Shown: positions 53,443 through 61,940 of the stretch, one piece after another | Numbering within the stretch: position 1 is the stretch's first letter | Layout of the letters: the number at the start of each line of letters is the position of its first letter | From: Terribacillus halophilus | GTDB lineage: Bacteria > Bacillota > Bacilli > Bacillales > Amphibacillaceae | DNA: 64,000 nt | NCBI RefSeq assembly: GCF_900162685.1 | Contig: NZ_LT727827.1 | Span: forward strand, 537,971-601,970 | Reading direction: 5' to 3' | Translations under genes and position numbers: made by a program | The notes under the pieces: model-generated | The model's input: only the letters and a program-made list of their open reading frames with translations | Database searches by the model: none | Told to the model about the DNA's origin: nothing

Positions 53443-54594
53443 TTAGATTTCCAGGCTCGGTACAGTGACCCACTTCTTCTCATGCCATGCTTTTAACCCT
53501 AAGTCAGACAGCTGGGTACCTTTTGCACCTTCAAGCAAGTCCCAAGGGAATGCGGCATCTTCTTCCACATGTCGCAAGAACTGTTCCCACTGAATTTTGA
53601 ATCCATTGTCGTATGTGCGGTTTTCCGGCAGTGATTCCCACTGGGAACGGAAATCGATTGTATTCGGAATATCCGGATTCCAAACTGGCTTTGGTGTTGT
53701 TACACGATGCTGAACCTTACAATCACGCAAACCAGCGACCGCGCTTCCCAATGTGCCATCCACTTGGAATGTAACAAGATCATCTCGATCAACTCTAGTC
53801 GTCCAAGAAGAATTGGCTTGCACGACAACACCGTTCTTCAAAGCGAAAATAGCATATGCAGCATCATCCGCTGTTGCTTTGTAGCGATTACCCGCTTCGT
53901 CAACTCGATAAGGAATATGTGTTGCTCCAATGCACGTCATGCTGTCAATCTCACCGAATAGGTGGTCAATCACATAGCGCCAATGCGCAAACATATCGAC
54001 GATAATACCGCCGCCATCTTCGGCCCGGTAATTCCAGCTTGGACGCTGTGCTTCCTGCCAGTCACCTTCGAACACCCAATAACCAAAGTCCAGCTTCACA
54101 GACAATATGTCACCAAAGTAATCACTATCGATTAAATGCTTCAGCTTTAGCAATCCCGGAAGGAAAAGCTTATCTTGCACCACACCGTTCTTTACTCCGG
54201 CCTCGCGCGCCAATCTCGCTAATTCTAAAGAACCCTCAAGACTTGTAGCTGTAGGCTTCTCACAATAAATATGTTTACCTGCTTTGATTGCTTGTTGAAT
54301 ACTCTCTTCTCTGCGATTTGTTGTTTGGGAATCAAAGTAGATAACGTTATAGTCATCTGCCAATGCGGCTTCCAGGTCCGTACTATAACGCTCCACATTA
54401 TTTTCTCTGGCAAGCTTAGAAAGCTTCTCTTCATTTCTACCAACCAAGATTGGATCCGGCATAAGGCGTTCTCCATTTGAAAGCAGCACGCCTCCTTCTG
54501 CACGAATAGCTGCGATGGATCGAATTAAATGCTGGTTCGTCCCCATTCTTCCTGTTACACCGTTCATAATAATCCCAATTTTCTTTGCTGCCAT
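53443..54594 (-). CDS. Gfo/Idh/MocA family oxidoreductase (first in operon)
   Basis: A 383-residue NAD(P)-dependent dehydrogenase. The cofactor motif reads IGIIMNGVTGRMGTNQHL, an unusual GxxGRMG form, and IYCEKPTATS is the EKP motif. The C-terminal domain has DGGGIIVDMFAHWRYVIDHLFGEI, with the D-x3-H-x3-D pattern typical of the catalytic histidine. It is the promoter-proximal gene of the operon. GGGAGGGC precedes the ATG, and a cre-like site lies 39 bp upstream. Probable first step: oxidation of a ring hydroxyl of the imported sugar derivative. Confidence 0.87.
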   Translation of the reverse strand: MAAKKIGIIMNGVTGRMGTNQHLIRSIAAIRAEGGVLLSNGERLMPDPILVGRNEEKLSKLARENNVERYSTDLEAALADDYNVIYFDSQTTNRREESIQQAIKAGKHIYCEKPTATSLEGSLELARLAREAGVKNGVVQDKLFLPGLLKLKHLIDSDYFGDILSVKLDFGYWVFEGDWQEAQRPSWNYRAEDGGGIIVDMFAHWRYVIDHLFGEIDSMTCIGATHIPYRVDEAGNRYKATADDAAYAIFALKNGVVVQANSSWTTRVDRDDLVTFQVDGTLGSAVAGLRDCKVQHRVTTPKPVWNPDIPNTIDFRSQWESLPENRTYDNGFKIQWEQFLRHVEEDAAFPWDLLEGAKGTQLSDLGLKAWHEKKWVTVPSLEI

Positions 54595-54632
54595 TCTAAC
54601 GCCCTCCCACTATTCTTTTAAGAACAGTATAA

Positions 54633-54646
54633 ATAAAGCGTTTTCA
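54633..54646. promoter_or_regulatory. cre-like site ahead of the catabolic operon
   Basis: ATAAAGCGTTTTCA (reverse TGAAAACGCTTTAT) resembles a cre box and is the same variant as the one before licT. It lies in the 80-bp gap between the AraC gene and the first operon gene. Confidence 0.5.
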
Positions 54647-54674
54647 TTTATCTTATCAATCTTTTCAGAAATTC

Positions 54675-55481
54675 TCAATTTCGGAAGTCATCTGTCGTTC
54701 GCCTGTAAACATTTGGCGTAACGCCGACATATTTTTTAAACACCCGATAAAAGGTCGATACTGCTTCAAATCCAACTTCAAAGCAGATAGAGACAATCTC
54801 TCGATCTGATTCTTGCAGCATTTTCTTTGCCTTTACCAGCCTCACTTCTGTTAGAAATTGATATGGCGTTGTATCATACATTTCTTTGAAAACCTGATTC
54901 ATATAGCGACTGCTCACTCCTGCTTTCGCTGCCAGCTCTTCCATACTTGTAATCTCAAAATATCGAGTTTCTAAATAGTTCTTCAGCCATTTTGCTCTTC
55001 TGGCATTCATATCCTGCGTCATATCCTCCTGCTGCATGATCGTCAGTTGATACAGAACTTGTGCCAACAATAGCTTTAGTCCTATTGCATGAATAGGATG
55101 AACTTGCGATTGCTCGAACAGCATCTTCCGCAGCAGCTGCCGAATCTCACTGCTTTCAAACAGGGAGAGATTTAACACGCGCGATACCAAGAAAACTGGT
55201 TTCACTAAATAAGCGTTAACATCCTCTGCCAGATGATGGCTATTAAATTCCAGTACAAGCACTGTCATTTTCGAAAGAGCGTGAATAGCATGCTCCGTAT
55301 GCGGAGAAATGAGCACAATACTGTCCGGCCGCAGCTCTTGGCTGGTATTATGCAGTTCACATCTCCCTTCTCCATCCAAAACATAAAGCAGCTGATGAGA
55401 GATATCGTGCTGATGCCGGGCAACCTCATTTTTTTCTTGGTGCTTATTTTCATAAAGTTTAATGGTATGCTTCTCACTCAA
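54675..55481 (-). CDS. AraC family regulator of the sugar operon
   Basis: A 268-residue AraC-type activator. The N-terminal cupin sensor (HDISHQLLYVLDGEGRCEL) binds the inducer; the C-terminal pair of helix-turn-helices reads MEELAAKAGVSSRYMNQVFKEM and IVSICFEVGFEAVSTFYRVFKKYVGVTPNVYRR. The start is most likely a TTG at 55481, with GGAGG about 10 nt upstream. The longer frame runs back through the upstream terminator and cannot be coding. It is codirectional with, and 80 bp ahead of, the catabolic operon it probably controls. Confidence 0.85.
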   Translation of the reverse strand: MSEKHTIKLYENKHQEKNEVARHQHDISHQLLYVLDGEGRCELHNTSQELRPDSIVLISPHTEHAIHALSKMTVLVLEFNSHHLAEDVNAYLVKPVFLVSRVLNLSLFESSEIRQLLRKMLFEQSQVHPIHAIGLKLLLAQVLYQLTIMQQEDMTQDMNARRAKWLKNYLETRYFEITSMEELAAKAGVSSRYMNQVFKEMYDTTPYQFLTEVRLVKAKKMLQESDREIVSICFEVGFEAVSTFYRVFKKYVGVTPNVYRRTTDDFRN

Positions 55482-55500
55482 TGTTTTTATACCTCCATAT

Positions 55501-55544
55501 AAAAAAAGGCCGGGATGCACAGCAGGCATCCCGGCCTTTTTCTT
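55501..55544 (-). terminator. strong terminator after the CNNM gene
   Basis: AAAAAGGCCGGGATGC (55503-55518) pairs perfectly with GCATCCCGGCCTTTTT (55526-55541). On the minus strand it lies between the CNNM stop and the AraC ribosome site. Confidence 0.88.
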
Positions 55545-55555
55545 CACTCTTGTTT

Positions 55556-56884
55556 TCACGCTTCCATGACAGGAAGCTGTTTTTGTTCCAGGATGCGCAG
55601 TTCAATCATTAGGATCTGATGGTTATCCATTTCGATAACCTCCCACTCATTTCCTGCTTCATCCACGACAGTTGTCTTATCCTCAACTTCATCACTCTTG
55701 ACGAAAATCCAGCCGCCGATTGTATCCACATCATTCCGATCGTCAAATTCAAAGTCAAATTGATCTTCAAGATCATCCAGCAGTACACGACCATTGATAT
55801 GATAAGTAAGACCATCGACTTCCTGGATATCCGGTACTTCATCATCATCAAACTCGTCGTGAATTTCACCAACAATTTCTTCTAAGATGTCTTCCATCGT
55901 AAGAATACCTGCTGTACCGCCATACTCATCCACCACAAGCGCTATGTGTACACGTTCTGTCTGCATCTTCAGAAGGGCATTCTGCAGTGAAGTTCCTTCA
56001 TGAATAGTAGGCAGTTCATGGATGAAGTTAGGCAGGTTCTGCCTTCTGCCGGCAGCAAAATCTGTCAGCATTTCTTTCACATTAACGAATCCGATAATAT
56101 GGTCTTTATCTCCATCATCTGTCACTAGGTAACGGGTAAATTGATGTTCATCAATCACTTCAATTACTTCTGCAGCAGTCATGGATTTTTCCAATGTAAC
56201 CACTTGTGTCCGCGGAACCATGATATCTTTCGCTACACGTTCATCAAATGTGAAGATATTTTCCATATAACTAAGTTCTGTTTTGTTAATCTCACCACTT
56301 TGATAGCTCTGCGTCATGATAATACGCAGTTCTTCCTCCGAGTGTGCTGTCTCATGAGCTGCCGGCTTCACACCAAACATTCTCAAAAATACACGCGCAG
56401 ATCCGTTCAGCAAATAAATGAATGGCGCCATCAATTTACCAAACCAATACAACGGCGGTCCTAGGATTAATGTCAGCTGCTCTGTATATTGAATCGCCAG
56501 TGTCTTTGGTGCCAGCTCTCCAATTACAACGTGTAAAAATGTAACCGACGCAAAAGCAATTGCGTACGAGAGAATGGTAGACAAAGATTCGGAGAAGCCA
56601 AACTCATCGAAAAGCGGATGCAGTATTTTCTCAACTGTTGGTTCACCTAACGCACCTAATACAAGGGCTGTGACCGTAATTCCAAGCTGACAAGCTGATA
56701 AATAATAATCCAGGTTATCCACTAGTTTACGAACAATAATCGCCCGTTTGTTACCCTCAGCGACTAGCTGATCGATGCGCGACATACGCACTTTCACGAC
56801 AGAAAATTCTGCACCTACGAAAAAGGCTGTAAAAATGATGAATAACACAACTAAACTTAAATTTATGACTATTGATGGGTCCAA
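55556..56884 (-). CDS. hemolysin C/CorC-type CNNM metal transporter family protein
   Basis: A 442-residue protein: DUF21/CNNM membrane domain with four helices (residues about 1-190, [31 protein letters not shown]), two CBS domains ([49 protein letters not shown]), and a C-terminal CorC_HlyC domain ([19 protein letters not shown]). B. subtilis paralogues include YhdP (MpfA), YugS and YqhB; MpfA exports Mg2+. The start appears to be TTG at 56884. The ribosome site AAGGGA is in the right arm of a CCCTTC/GAAGGG hairpin. The gene lies 177 bp behind the riboswitch-controlled Spo0M-like gene with no terminator between. Confidence 0.87.
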   Translation of the reverse strand: MDPSIVINLSLVVLFIIFTAFFVGAEFSVVKVRMSRIDQLVAEGNKRAIIVRKLVDNLDYYLSACQLGITVTALVLGALGEPTVEKILHPLFDEFGFSESLSTILSYAIAFASVTFLHVVIGELAPKTLAIQYTEQLTLILGPPLYWFGKLMAPFIYLLNGSARVFLRMFGVKPAAHETAHSEEELRIIMTQSYQSGEINKTELSYMENIFTFDERVAKDIMVPRTQVVTLEKSMTAAEVIEVIDEHQFTRYLVTDDGDKDHIIGFVNVKEMLTDFAAGRRQNLPNFIHELPTIHEGTSLQNALLKMQTERVHIALVVDEYGGTAGILTMEDILEEIVGEIHDEFDDDEVPDIQEVDGLTYHINGRVLLDDLEDQFDFEFDDRNDVDTIGGWIFVKSDEVEDKTTVVDEAGNEWEVIEMDNHQILMIELRILEQKQLPVMEA

Positions 56885-56885
56885 T

Positions 56886-57061
56886 TAGTTCCCTTCTTAA
56901 ACGAAGGGATTCACCTCACTTATTTGTTTGATAGTTTACAAGCAGATTAATAAAATAGCTGCGACACCTTGACGAGGAACAGCGCCAGCAAAACTTCTAT
57001 CCTGTAATGATGTTATCTTCAGCAAAGCCTTCCCAATGCAATCTCCCCCTTCATCTTATGT
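56886..57061 (-). promoter_or_regulatory. leader before CNNM gene with hairpin over the ribosome site
   Basis: On the minus strand CCCTTC-gttta-GAAGGG ends a few bases before the TTG start and would hide the AAGGGA ribosome site. Further up are GC-rich segments (CTGGCGCTGTTCC, GGTGTCGCAGC) without coding frame or terminator. I could not match it to the M-box or any other riboswitch I know. Confidence 0.35.
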
Positions 57062-57451
57062 CTACGCTAAAATCCGAACTTGTCTATCATCGGTTGCGCA
57101 TTTTTCATTTGCAAAAACAAGCTTGGTCTTCAATTCATATATAGTGGTAGTGGAGCTTGGTTCCAATTCATCCGGTAATCGGAAGGTGAACGGCTTATTC
57201 ACCTGCTCATTGGATTTCAGCTGCTTTGTCATAAAGATGCTAAGTACATTCTTTATATTCACTATTTTATCGTTTGCGCTGTTTTTTATAACCAAATCGC
57301 AATCTAATCTGTTTAAACTCTGGTCTTTCCAGCCGCCATGGAGCTGAAAATGCCCTTCAATCTTTTCACCTGCTTGATAGCTTGCCTGGTCCAGTACGAG
57401 CGTAATGGATGGCGCCCGCATCTGCATCATCTCTAAACACTTCTTCAACAC
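57062..57451 (-). CDS. half-length Spo0M-like (arrestin-fold) protein
   Basis: A 129-residue protein resembling only the N-terminal arrestin-like half of Spo0M. It starts LKKCLEMMQMRAPSITLVLD with ASYQAGEKIEGHFQLHGG, the strand pair that opens Spo0M, and ends FTFRLPDELEPSSTTTIYELKTKLVF. Full Spo0M has about 250 residues, so the second half is absent and no remnant follows. The GTG at 57451 has GGAGG 9 nt upstream. Spo0M influences sporulation entry and cell shape. Uniquely, the gene lies behind a yybP-ykoY riboswitch and a strong promoter. Confidence 0.75.
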   Translation of the reverse strand: MLKKCLEMMQMRAPSITLVLDQASYQAGEKIEGHFQLHGGWKDQSLNRLDCDLVIKNSANDKIVNIKNVLSIFMTKQLKSNEQVNKPFTFRLPDELEPSSTTTIYELKTKLVFANEKCATDDRQVRILA

Positions 57452-57483
57452 GGCTTTGTTCCTCCATTTATTTATACTAAATG

Positions 57484-57660
57484 AAAAGGACCTCCACATC
57501 ATGAAGGTCCAGTCCGTAATCAGCCTTCACCAAATTGGCAAAGGTCTGGCAAACAACTTGACGTTGTCAGTTAAACCGGCGACAGCAAGCTATCACGTAT
57601 TGTCGACTTAACTGGAAGCTACTCCCCTTTGGAGCAATCACAATCGTATTCTACTAATCT
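57484..57660 (-). promoter_or_regulatory. yybP-ykoY (Mn2+-sensing) riboswitch with terminator
   Basis: On the minus strand the conserved first strand CCAAAGGGGAGTAGC (57632-57618) and second strand AGACCTTTGCC (57547-57537) of the yybP-ykoY motif are both present, separated by about 70 nt containing paired arms (AGTTAA / TTAACT). Behind them GGACCT...AGGTCC (57510-57488) followed by TTTT forms the terminator of the expression platform. Known members switch on TerC-, MntP- or P-type ATPase genes when Mn2+ is high. Confidence 0.85.
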
Positions 57661-57667
57661 GAAATAA

Positions 57668-57696
57668 AGTCTACACCAGTTCTGTATCTCTGTCAA
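57668..57696 (-). promoter_or_regulatory. sigma-A promoter of the riboswitch transcript
   Basis: On the minus strand TTGACA (57696-57691), a 17-nt spacer and TAGACT (57673-57668), directly upstream of the riboswitch aptamer. Confidence 0.75.
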
Positions 57697-57707
57697 TATA
57701 CCCCAGA

Positions 57708-58250
57708 TTACATTCGATTTATCGGGTAAGTTGCGGAAGCAAAGTACCGCTCATGCAGAATATTATGGTGATGGCGTTCATGTCCAAGCAGGATATATAC
57801 AAGCGCCCGAACAGAAGTGACGTAATTATTGGCCATTCCCTGTCTCGTCCAATCTTGATCATTCAGTGATTCTACTAACGCAATAGTGGAAGCACGTACA
57901 GCTTTATACTGTGCCAGCAGGCTAGCTACGGTCATACCTGTGAAATTCGCCTGCTGGACATAAGCATCTTCTTGGAAACCTGGCAGCGGCGTTACATCTC
58001 CGCGGGCAATTGTCAGCAGCCGATAAGCAAGGATGCGCTCGGTATCGGTCAAATGTCCAACTACTTCCTTAATTGTCCATTTATCTGTTTCGTATGCAAA
58101 GGATGCTTGTTGATCCGTTAATCCTTGCAGTAAATTTGTTGTCATGCGCTCTTGTTCTTTAAATAAAGCAACAATATTTCCTTCTGGTACTAGTTTCATG
58201 TAATCTTGATAATAAGCAGGGTATTCCGTTTTACTAGGTTTTTCTTGCAT
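57708..58250 (-). CDS. DinB family protein
   Basis: A 180-residue four-helix-bundle protein of the DinB/YfiT type. It contains FAYETDKWTIKEVVGHLTDTERILAYR, whose histidine (GHLTDTER) is one metal ligand, and LLGHERHHHNILHERYF, which supplies the remaining histidines. These are putative metal-dependent thiol-S-transferases that use bacillithiol. AAAGGTGAT precedes the ATG at 58250. It is upstream of the riboswitch promoter, with no terminator seen between. Confidence 0.88.
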   Translation of the reverse strand: MQEKPSKTEYPAYYQDYMKLVPEGNIVALFKEQERMTTNLLQGLTDQQASFAYETDKWTIKEVVGHLTDTERILAYRLLTIARGDVTPLPGFQEDAYVQQANFTGMTVASLLAQYKAVRASTIALVESLNDQDWTRQGMANNYVTSVRALVYILLGHERHHHNILHERYFASATYPINRM

Positions 58251-58499
58251 AGGATCACCTTTTTCTTCATATAGTTTCTGCTCGTTCTCTTTAGATGACA
58301 ATAATGCTATTTTCCCTGAAGGTAAAGGATTCATTCCTGATTTATGTGAAAATAGCTAGAAAGCAGGACGTCCAAGGTTTTTTAACGGCGGATGGACTAG
58401 CTTTTCACTAATTTTATGCACTGACTTCGTTGTTTGTGCGTATAAATAAATATACTTCCTCCGTACAAGCCCTTGTTTCCCAGCAAAGGAGCGCTGAAA

Positions 58500-59138
58500 A
58501 TGACAGATTTCAAACAGGTTGCAGAACAGATTCAAATGACAGGACCTGATTCCATGCCAAATCTGAAAGCATATCCATCCGCCCTTGAACTAATCGGGAC
58601 CGGACGGAGCGCATTTGCATTTCGAATCTTGGAATCTTCACTTGTAATAAAAGTATTTTTTCCAGCCTTCCAGCATATCGCAGCCGAGGAAGCAGCAATC
58701 TACCAAACGTTAGCAGCAAGTCGCTTCTTCCCAGATTTGTACGACGCTGGCCAGAACTATTTAGTCATGGACTATATTCCTGGTCACACATTGTACGATT
58801 GCCTGCGTAAAGGTATTCCGATTCGGGATCATCATATAGTTGAAATTGAACATGCCTTGCGCTTTGCTGCCGCACAAGGATTGAATCCTTCGGACATACA
58901 TCTGCGCAATATTTTAATAACGCCAACCGGCGACGTACGACTGATTGATCCCGCACGATTCCGACAGCAGAAACAATGTACACAGTGGAAGGATTTGCAC
59001 GTTGCGTATGAAAAATTATATAAGAAAAAAGTGTTTCCAAAGAAAATACCTAGCTTTCTCTTAGAACTGATTGCCTATCTTTACAAGAAACGAAAATCCT
59101 TCACATTTCAAGCACCGCCTAACAAAGCCATTCGATAA
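58500..59138 (+). CDS. protein kinase-like protein (YrzF-like)
   Basis: A 212-residue compact kinase-like protein. The glycine-loop region reads LIGTGRSAFAFRILESSLVIKVF, with the ATP lysine in VIKVF. LVMDYIPGHTLYDCL forms the hinge, and NPSDIHLRNILI plus VRLIDPARF stand in for HRD-x4-N and DFG. The size and motifs match B. subtilis YrzF-type putative Ser/Thr kinases. Loss of the canonical HRD and DFG leaves activity uncertain. AAAGGAGCG precedes the ATG at 58500. A second small gene follows 12 bp later. Confidence 0.75.
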   Translation: MTDFKQVAEQIQMTGPDSMPNLKAYPSALELIGTGRSAFAFRILESSLVIKVFFPAFQHIAAEEAAIYQTLAASRFFPDLYDAGQNYLVMDYIPGHTLYDCLRKGIPIRDHHIVEIEHALRFAAAQGLNPSDIHLRNILITPTGDVRLIDPARFRQQKQCTQWKDLHVAYEKLYKKKVFPKKIPSFLLELIAYLYKKRKSFTFQAPPNKAIR

Positions 59139-59150
59139 AGGAGACTGACG

Positions 59151-59561
59151 ATGACCATTACTATCTCACAAGCAGAAGCATACCAAATTGAACGTATTGT
59201 CCACAGCGGATTAGATCGTACGCATACAGCAGCGCTAATTGAAGCAAATGACATCACTGCAATTAAAGCGAGCTATCCAGATGCCAATCCAGAATTACTT
59301 GAGACAAAAAAGGATAAATTAGCAGCTGCGCTAACAGAAGGCTACAGCATTTCTTTCCCTACATTCAATGGCGTCCGCAACCTGCTCCAATTGCGTTTCG
59401 GCAAGGAAGAAGGGAAGGATTACGCCGTAGATGACAAGACCGTTCAGGGTCTGGAAACAGACGATACAACAGCAGCTATCTTACGCACCATGTTTGAGCC
59501 CTTATGGAAAGTGGAGACAGTTCTCGGTCAGCTATCTATTACACATGTTAGTAAATTATAA
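59151..59561 (+). CDS. uncharacterised protein downstream of the kinase-like gene
   Basis: A 136-residue soluble protein starting MTITISQAEAYQIERIVHSG and ending LSITHVSKL. It looks mainly helical at first (DRTHTAALIEANDITAIKAS) and has a distinct GYSISFPTFNGVRNLLQLRFG segment. I do not recognise a family. AAAGGAGACTGACG supplies the ribosome site, and the 12-bp spacing to the kinase-like gene points to a shared transcript and possibly a functional link. It is followed at once by a strong terminator. Confidence 0.75.
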   Translation: MTITISQAEAYQIERIVHSGLDRTHTAALIEANDITAIKASYPDANPELLETKKDKLAAALTEGYSISFPTFNGVRNLLQLRFGKEEGKDYAVDDKTVQGLETDDTTAAILRTMFEPLWKVETVLGQLSITHVSKL

Positions 59562-59600
59562 AAAAACTGCCGACGCAGCATTGCGTCGGCAGTTTTTTTT
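59561..59600. terminator. bidirectional terminator
   Basis: AAAAAACTGCCGACGCA (59561-59577) pairs with TGCGTCGGCAGTTTTTT (59582-59598) around a 4-nt loop. Confidence 0.9.
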
Positions 59601-59610
59601 AGAGCTATTC

Positions 59611-59883
59611 TTATTTTACAGCTTCTTTGAAATCTTTACCTGCTTTGAATGCTGGCGCTTTAGATGCAGGGATTGTGATTTCTTCACCTGTCTGCGGGTT
59701 ACGTCCAGTACGCGCAGCACGCTCTCTCACTTCGAAAGTTCCGAAGCCGACTAGCTGTACTTTTTCATCGTTAGCAAGTGTTTCAGAGATTGTTTCCAGT
59801 AGTGCGTCTACTGCTTTGCTTGCTTCTTTTTTAGATAATTCTGCTTGTTGTGCTACTGCTTCTACTAATTCTGCTTTGTTCAT
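59611..59883 (-). CDS. hup: HU family DNA-binding protein
   Basis: A 90-residue histone-like protein: [20 protein letters not shown] at the N-terminal dimerisation helices, [28 protein letters not shown] as the DNA-clamping beta arm with its proline, and a basic helical end ([14 protein letters not shown]). It bends and compacts DNA. The start is the ATG at 59883, with GAGGTG upstream. B. subtilis has one main chromosomal HU, hbs; whether this is that gene or a second copy cannot be told from the window. Confidence 0.93.
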   Translation of the reverse strand: MNKAELVEAVAQQAELSKKEASKAVDALLETISETLANDEKVQLVGFGTFEVRERAARTGRNPQTGEEITIPASKAPAFKAGKDFKEAVK

Positions 59884-60125
59884 GAAAAACACCTCATTTT
59901 ATTAATTTATACAAAACCTTCACGATGATGTAAAAGCTGTATGTTCAGTTGTTATCTGGGGAAACAAACTGTTCCCGTATTTCCTTATTATAGCATGTAT
60001 GCTTGTCAGAGGAACTATTAAACTACATTCTTAACATTGCTGCAACAGCATTTTAACAGGTTTTCCATGTAAAAAACAAGCAACCGATGCTACAGTTATT
60101 CCCATTAATTTGAATTGTAACCATA

Positions 60126-61595
60126 TCAAGTGGTTTGATTTAACGATTTTACATGTTCTTTTACTTTTTGGATGTTCTCCATCTTGTTATCCCAGCATTT
60201 CTGGCTGAGATCCACTGGATATTCCTCTGGCGATTTTGGACGCTTGTATTCATCCCACAGAAGCGACAAATTAGCTTTCGCATATGTCTGGATATCCTCA
60301 ATCTTCGGCAGCTCATATATAAGCTTGCCATCCCGGAAAATCGTTTGCTGCAAGTTAACTGCATCATAATCTGTTACGAACTTGCTCACGTACGTATGGA
60401 CAGGGTGGAACATCTTAAGATGATCCTCCTCCTGCGGATTTTCATCCTCCATGGCAATATAATCTCCCTCGGATTTCTTATTGATCCGATTGATAATTCG
60501 GTAGACCTTTTTCAAGCCAGGAGTTGATACTTTTTCCGGATTGCCGCTGATTTTGATTGTATCCTGCATCGCACCATTATCCTCGATGCTCACCATCTTG
60601 TACACCGCACCTAATGCTGGCTGATCGTACGCTGTAATCAGCTTTGTGCCAATGCCCCAAATGTCGATTTTTGCACCTTGCGCTTTCAAACTTAGGATTG
60701 TTTCCTCATCTAAATCATTGGATGCGGAAATCTTTGTATCGGTAAATCCAGCTTCATCCAACGCTTTTCTTGCTTTCTTGGACAAGTAAGCAAGGTCACC
60801 GCTATCAAGTCTGATGGCAGTAAAGTTAATTTTATCGCCCTGTTCTTTTGCAACGCGAATTGCATTCGGAATACCAGAACGAAGGGTATCGTATGTGTCG
60901 ACAAGGAATGTGCAATTCTTATGTCGCTCCGCATATTTTGTAAAAGCAATATACTCATCACGATATGCTTGTATTAATGAATGTGCAAGTGTACCCGCTA
61001 CTGGTATACCAAACTTTTTACCAGCACGTACATTTGAGGTTGCCTCAAATCCGCCAATATAGGCAGCTCTTGTTCCCCACACTGCTGCATCCAGTTCATG
61101 CGCCCGGCGACTTCCCATTTCAAGGGCAGTCTCATCCCCAAGCAGCTGCTTGATTCGAGATGCTTTTGTTGCAATCAGCGTCTGGTAATTAACGATATTC
61201 AAAATTGCCGTTTCAACAAGCTGCGCTTCAGCTAATGGTGCTTCGATGCGCAGGAGCGGTTCATTGCTGAACACCAGCTCACCTTCTACAACTGAATATA
61301 CTGTCCCAGTGAAGCGTAAATCTTTCAGATAAGCTAGGAAATCGCCCCCGTATCCTAACTCATCTTTGAGATAAAGTAAGTCGCTTTCCGTAAACCGGAA
61401 TTGCTGCAAGTACTCTATCACACGCTCAAGCCCTGCAAACACTGCAAAGCCATTGCCAAACGGCAGTTTCCGGAACGACACCTCAAAAACCGCCTTTTTT
61501 TCGTGCATCCCATCATTCCAATAAGTCTCCGCCATATTAATTTGATACAGATCTGTATGTAAACTCAGTCCATCATCTGGATATTGCGAACTCAT
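60126..61595 (-). CDS. pncB: nicotinate phosphoribosyltransferase
   Basis: A 489-residue NAPRTase, which makes nicotinate mononucleotide from nicotinate and PRPP in the NAD salvage route. Segments visible are LHTDLYQINMAETYW at the N-terminus, ETAILNIVNYQTLIATKASRI, GSRRAHELDAAVWGTRAAYIGG (active site), VDTYDTLRSGIPNAI and RLDSGDLAYLSKKARK (PRPP site). Length agrees with B. subtilis YueK. GGAGGT lies before the ATG at 61595. It is monocistronic, and the 242-bp downstream gap before HU shows no recognised motif. Confidence 0.92.
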   Translation of the reverse strand: MSSQYPDDGLSLHTDLYQINMAETYWNDGMHEKKAVFEVSFRKLPFGNGFAVFAGLERVIEYLQQFRFTESDLLYLKDELGYGGDFLAYLKDLRFTGTVYSVVEGELVFSNEPLLRIEAPLAEAQLVETAILNIVNYQTLIATKASRIKQLLGDETALEMGSRRAHELDAAVWGTRAAYIGGFEATSNVRAGKKFGIPVAGTLAHSLIQAYRDEYIAFTKYAERHKNCTFLVDTYDTLRSGIPNAIRVAKEQGDKINFTAIRLDSGDLAYLSKKARKALDEAGFTDTKISASNDLDEETILSLKAQGAKIDIWGIGTKLITAYDQPALGAVYKMVSIEDNGAMQDTIKISGNPEKVSTPGLKKVYRIINRINKKSEGDYIAMEDENPQEEDHLKMFHPVHTYVSKFVTDYDAVNLQQTIFRDGKLIYELPKIEDIQTYAKANLSLLWDEYKRPKSPEEYPVDLSQKCWDNKMENIQKVKEHVKSLNQTT

Positions 61596-61757
61596 GCTTG
61601 AAACCTCCACTAATCAGCCCGTGCTTTTGACAGCTGTATTCCCGCATCCGTTTCCAAAGAACAGATAGCTTATTTGTTCCATCTATTGTACCGCAAAAAT
61701 ATAAAAAAACATAAAAAATTGCCGAAAAACACCGTAAGATGCTTTCGGCAGCTTCTA

Positions 61758-61940
61758 TTAATGTATTTGCTGGATACCTGCGATATGAATTGTCATTTGT
61801 TTCTTCTCCTTATTTACCAGACAAAGCGTTTGGTCAAAGAGATTCAGATCATGATATCTTCCAGTAAACGTTTGGAGCATGTCGTTCTCATAGTAGGAGA
61901 TCGTCATATCTCCGTTTTCTTTTAACGCTTTTAAGATCAA
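61758..61940 (-). CDS. short YolD-like protein
   Basis: A 60-residue protein that looks like the C-terminal Sm/SH3-like half of YolD proteins: ISYYENDMLQTFTGRYHDLN, then LCLVNKEKKQMTIHIAGIQQIH. Usual YolD proteins have about 100 residues with an N-terminal MLPEH-type segment, missing here. The start is a TTG at 61940 with AAAGGAG 9 nt upstream. YolD genes often sit next to Y-family DNA polymerases; none is present. The 222-bp gap upstream has an ACACT/AGTGT inverted repeat (62008-62021) and no gene. Confidence 0.55.
   Translation of the reverse strand: MILKALKENGDMTISYYENDMLQTFTGRYHDLNLFDQTLCLVNKEKKQMTIHIAGIQQIH

Noticed and set aside
55482-55559. Longer N-terminus of the AraC regulator
   Set aside because: The added codons run through a perfect terminator stem; the TTG with GGAGG at 55481 is the better start.
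56884-57061. M-box magnesium riboswitch before the CNNM gene
   Set aside because: The conserved GGTGAGGCTCC and CGCCAATGGGTC segments of the M-box are missing.
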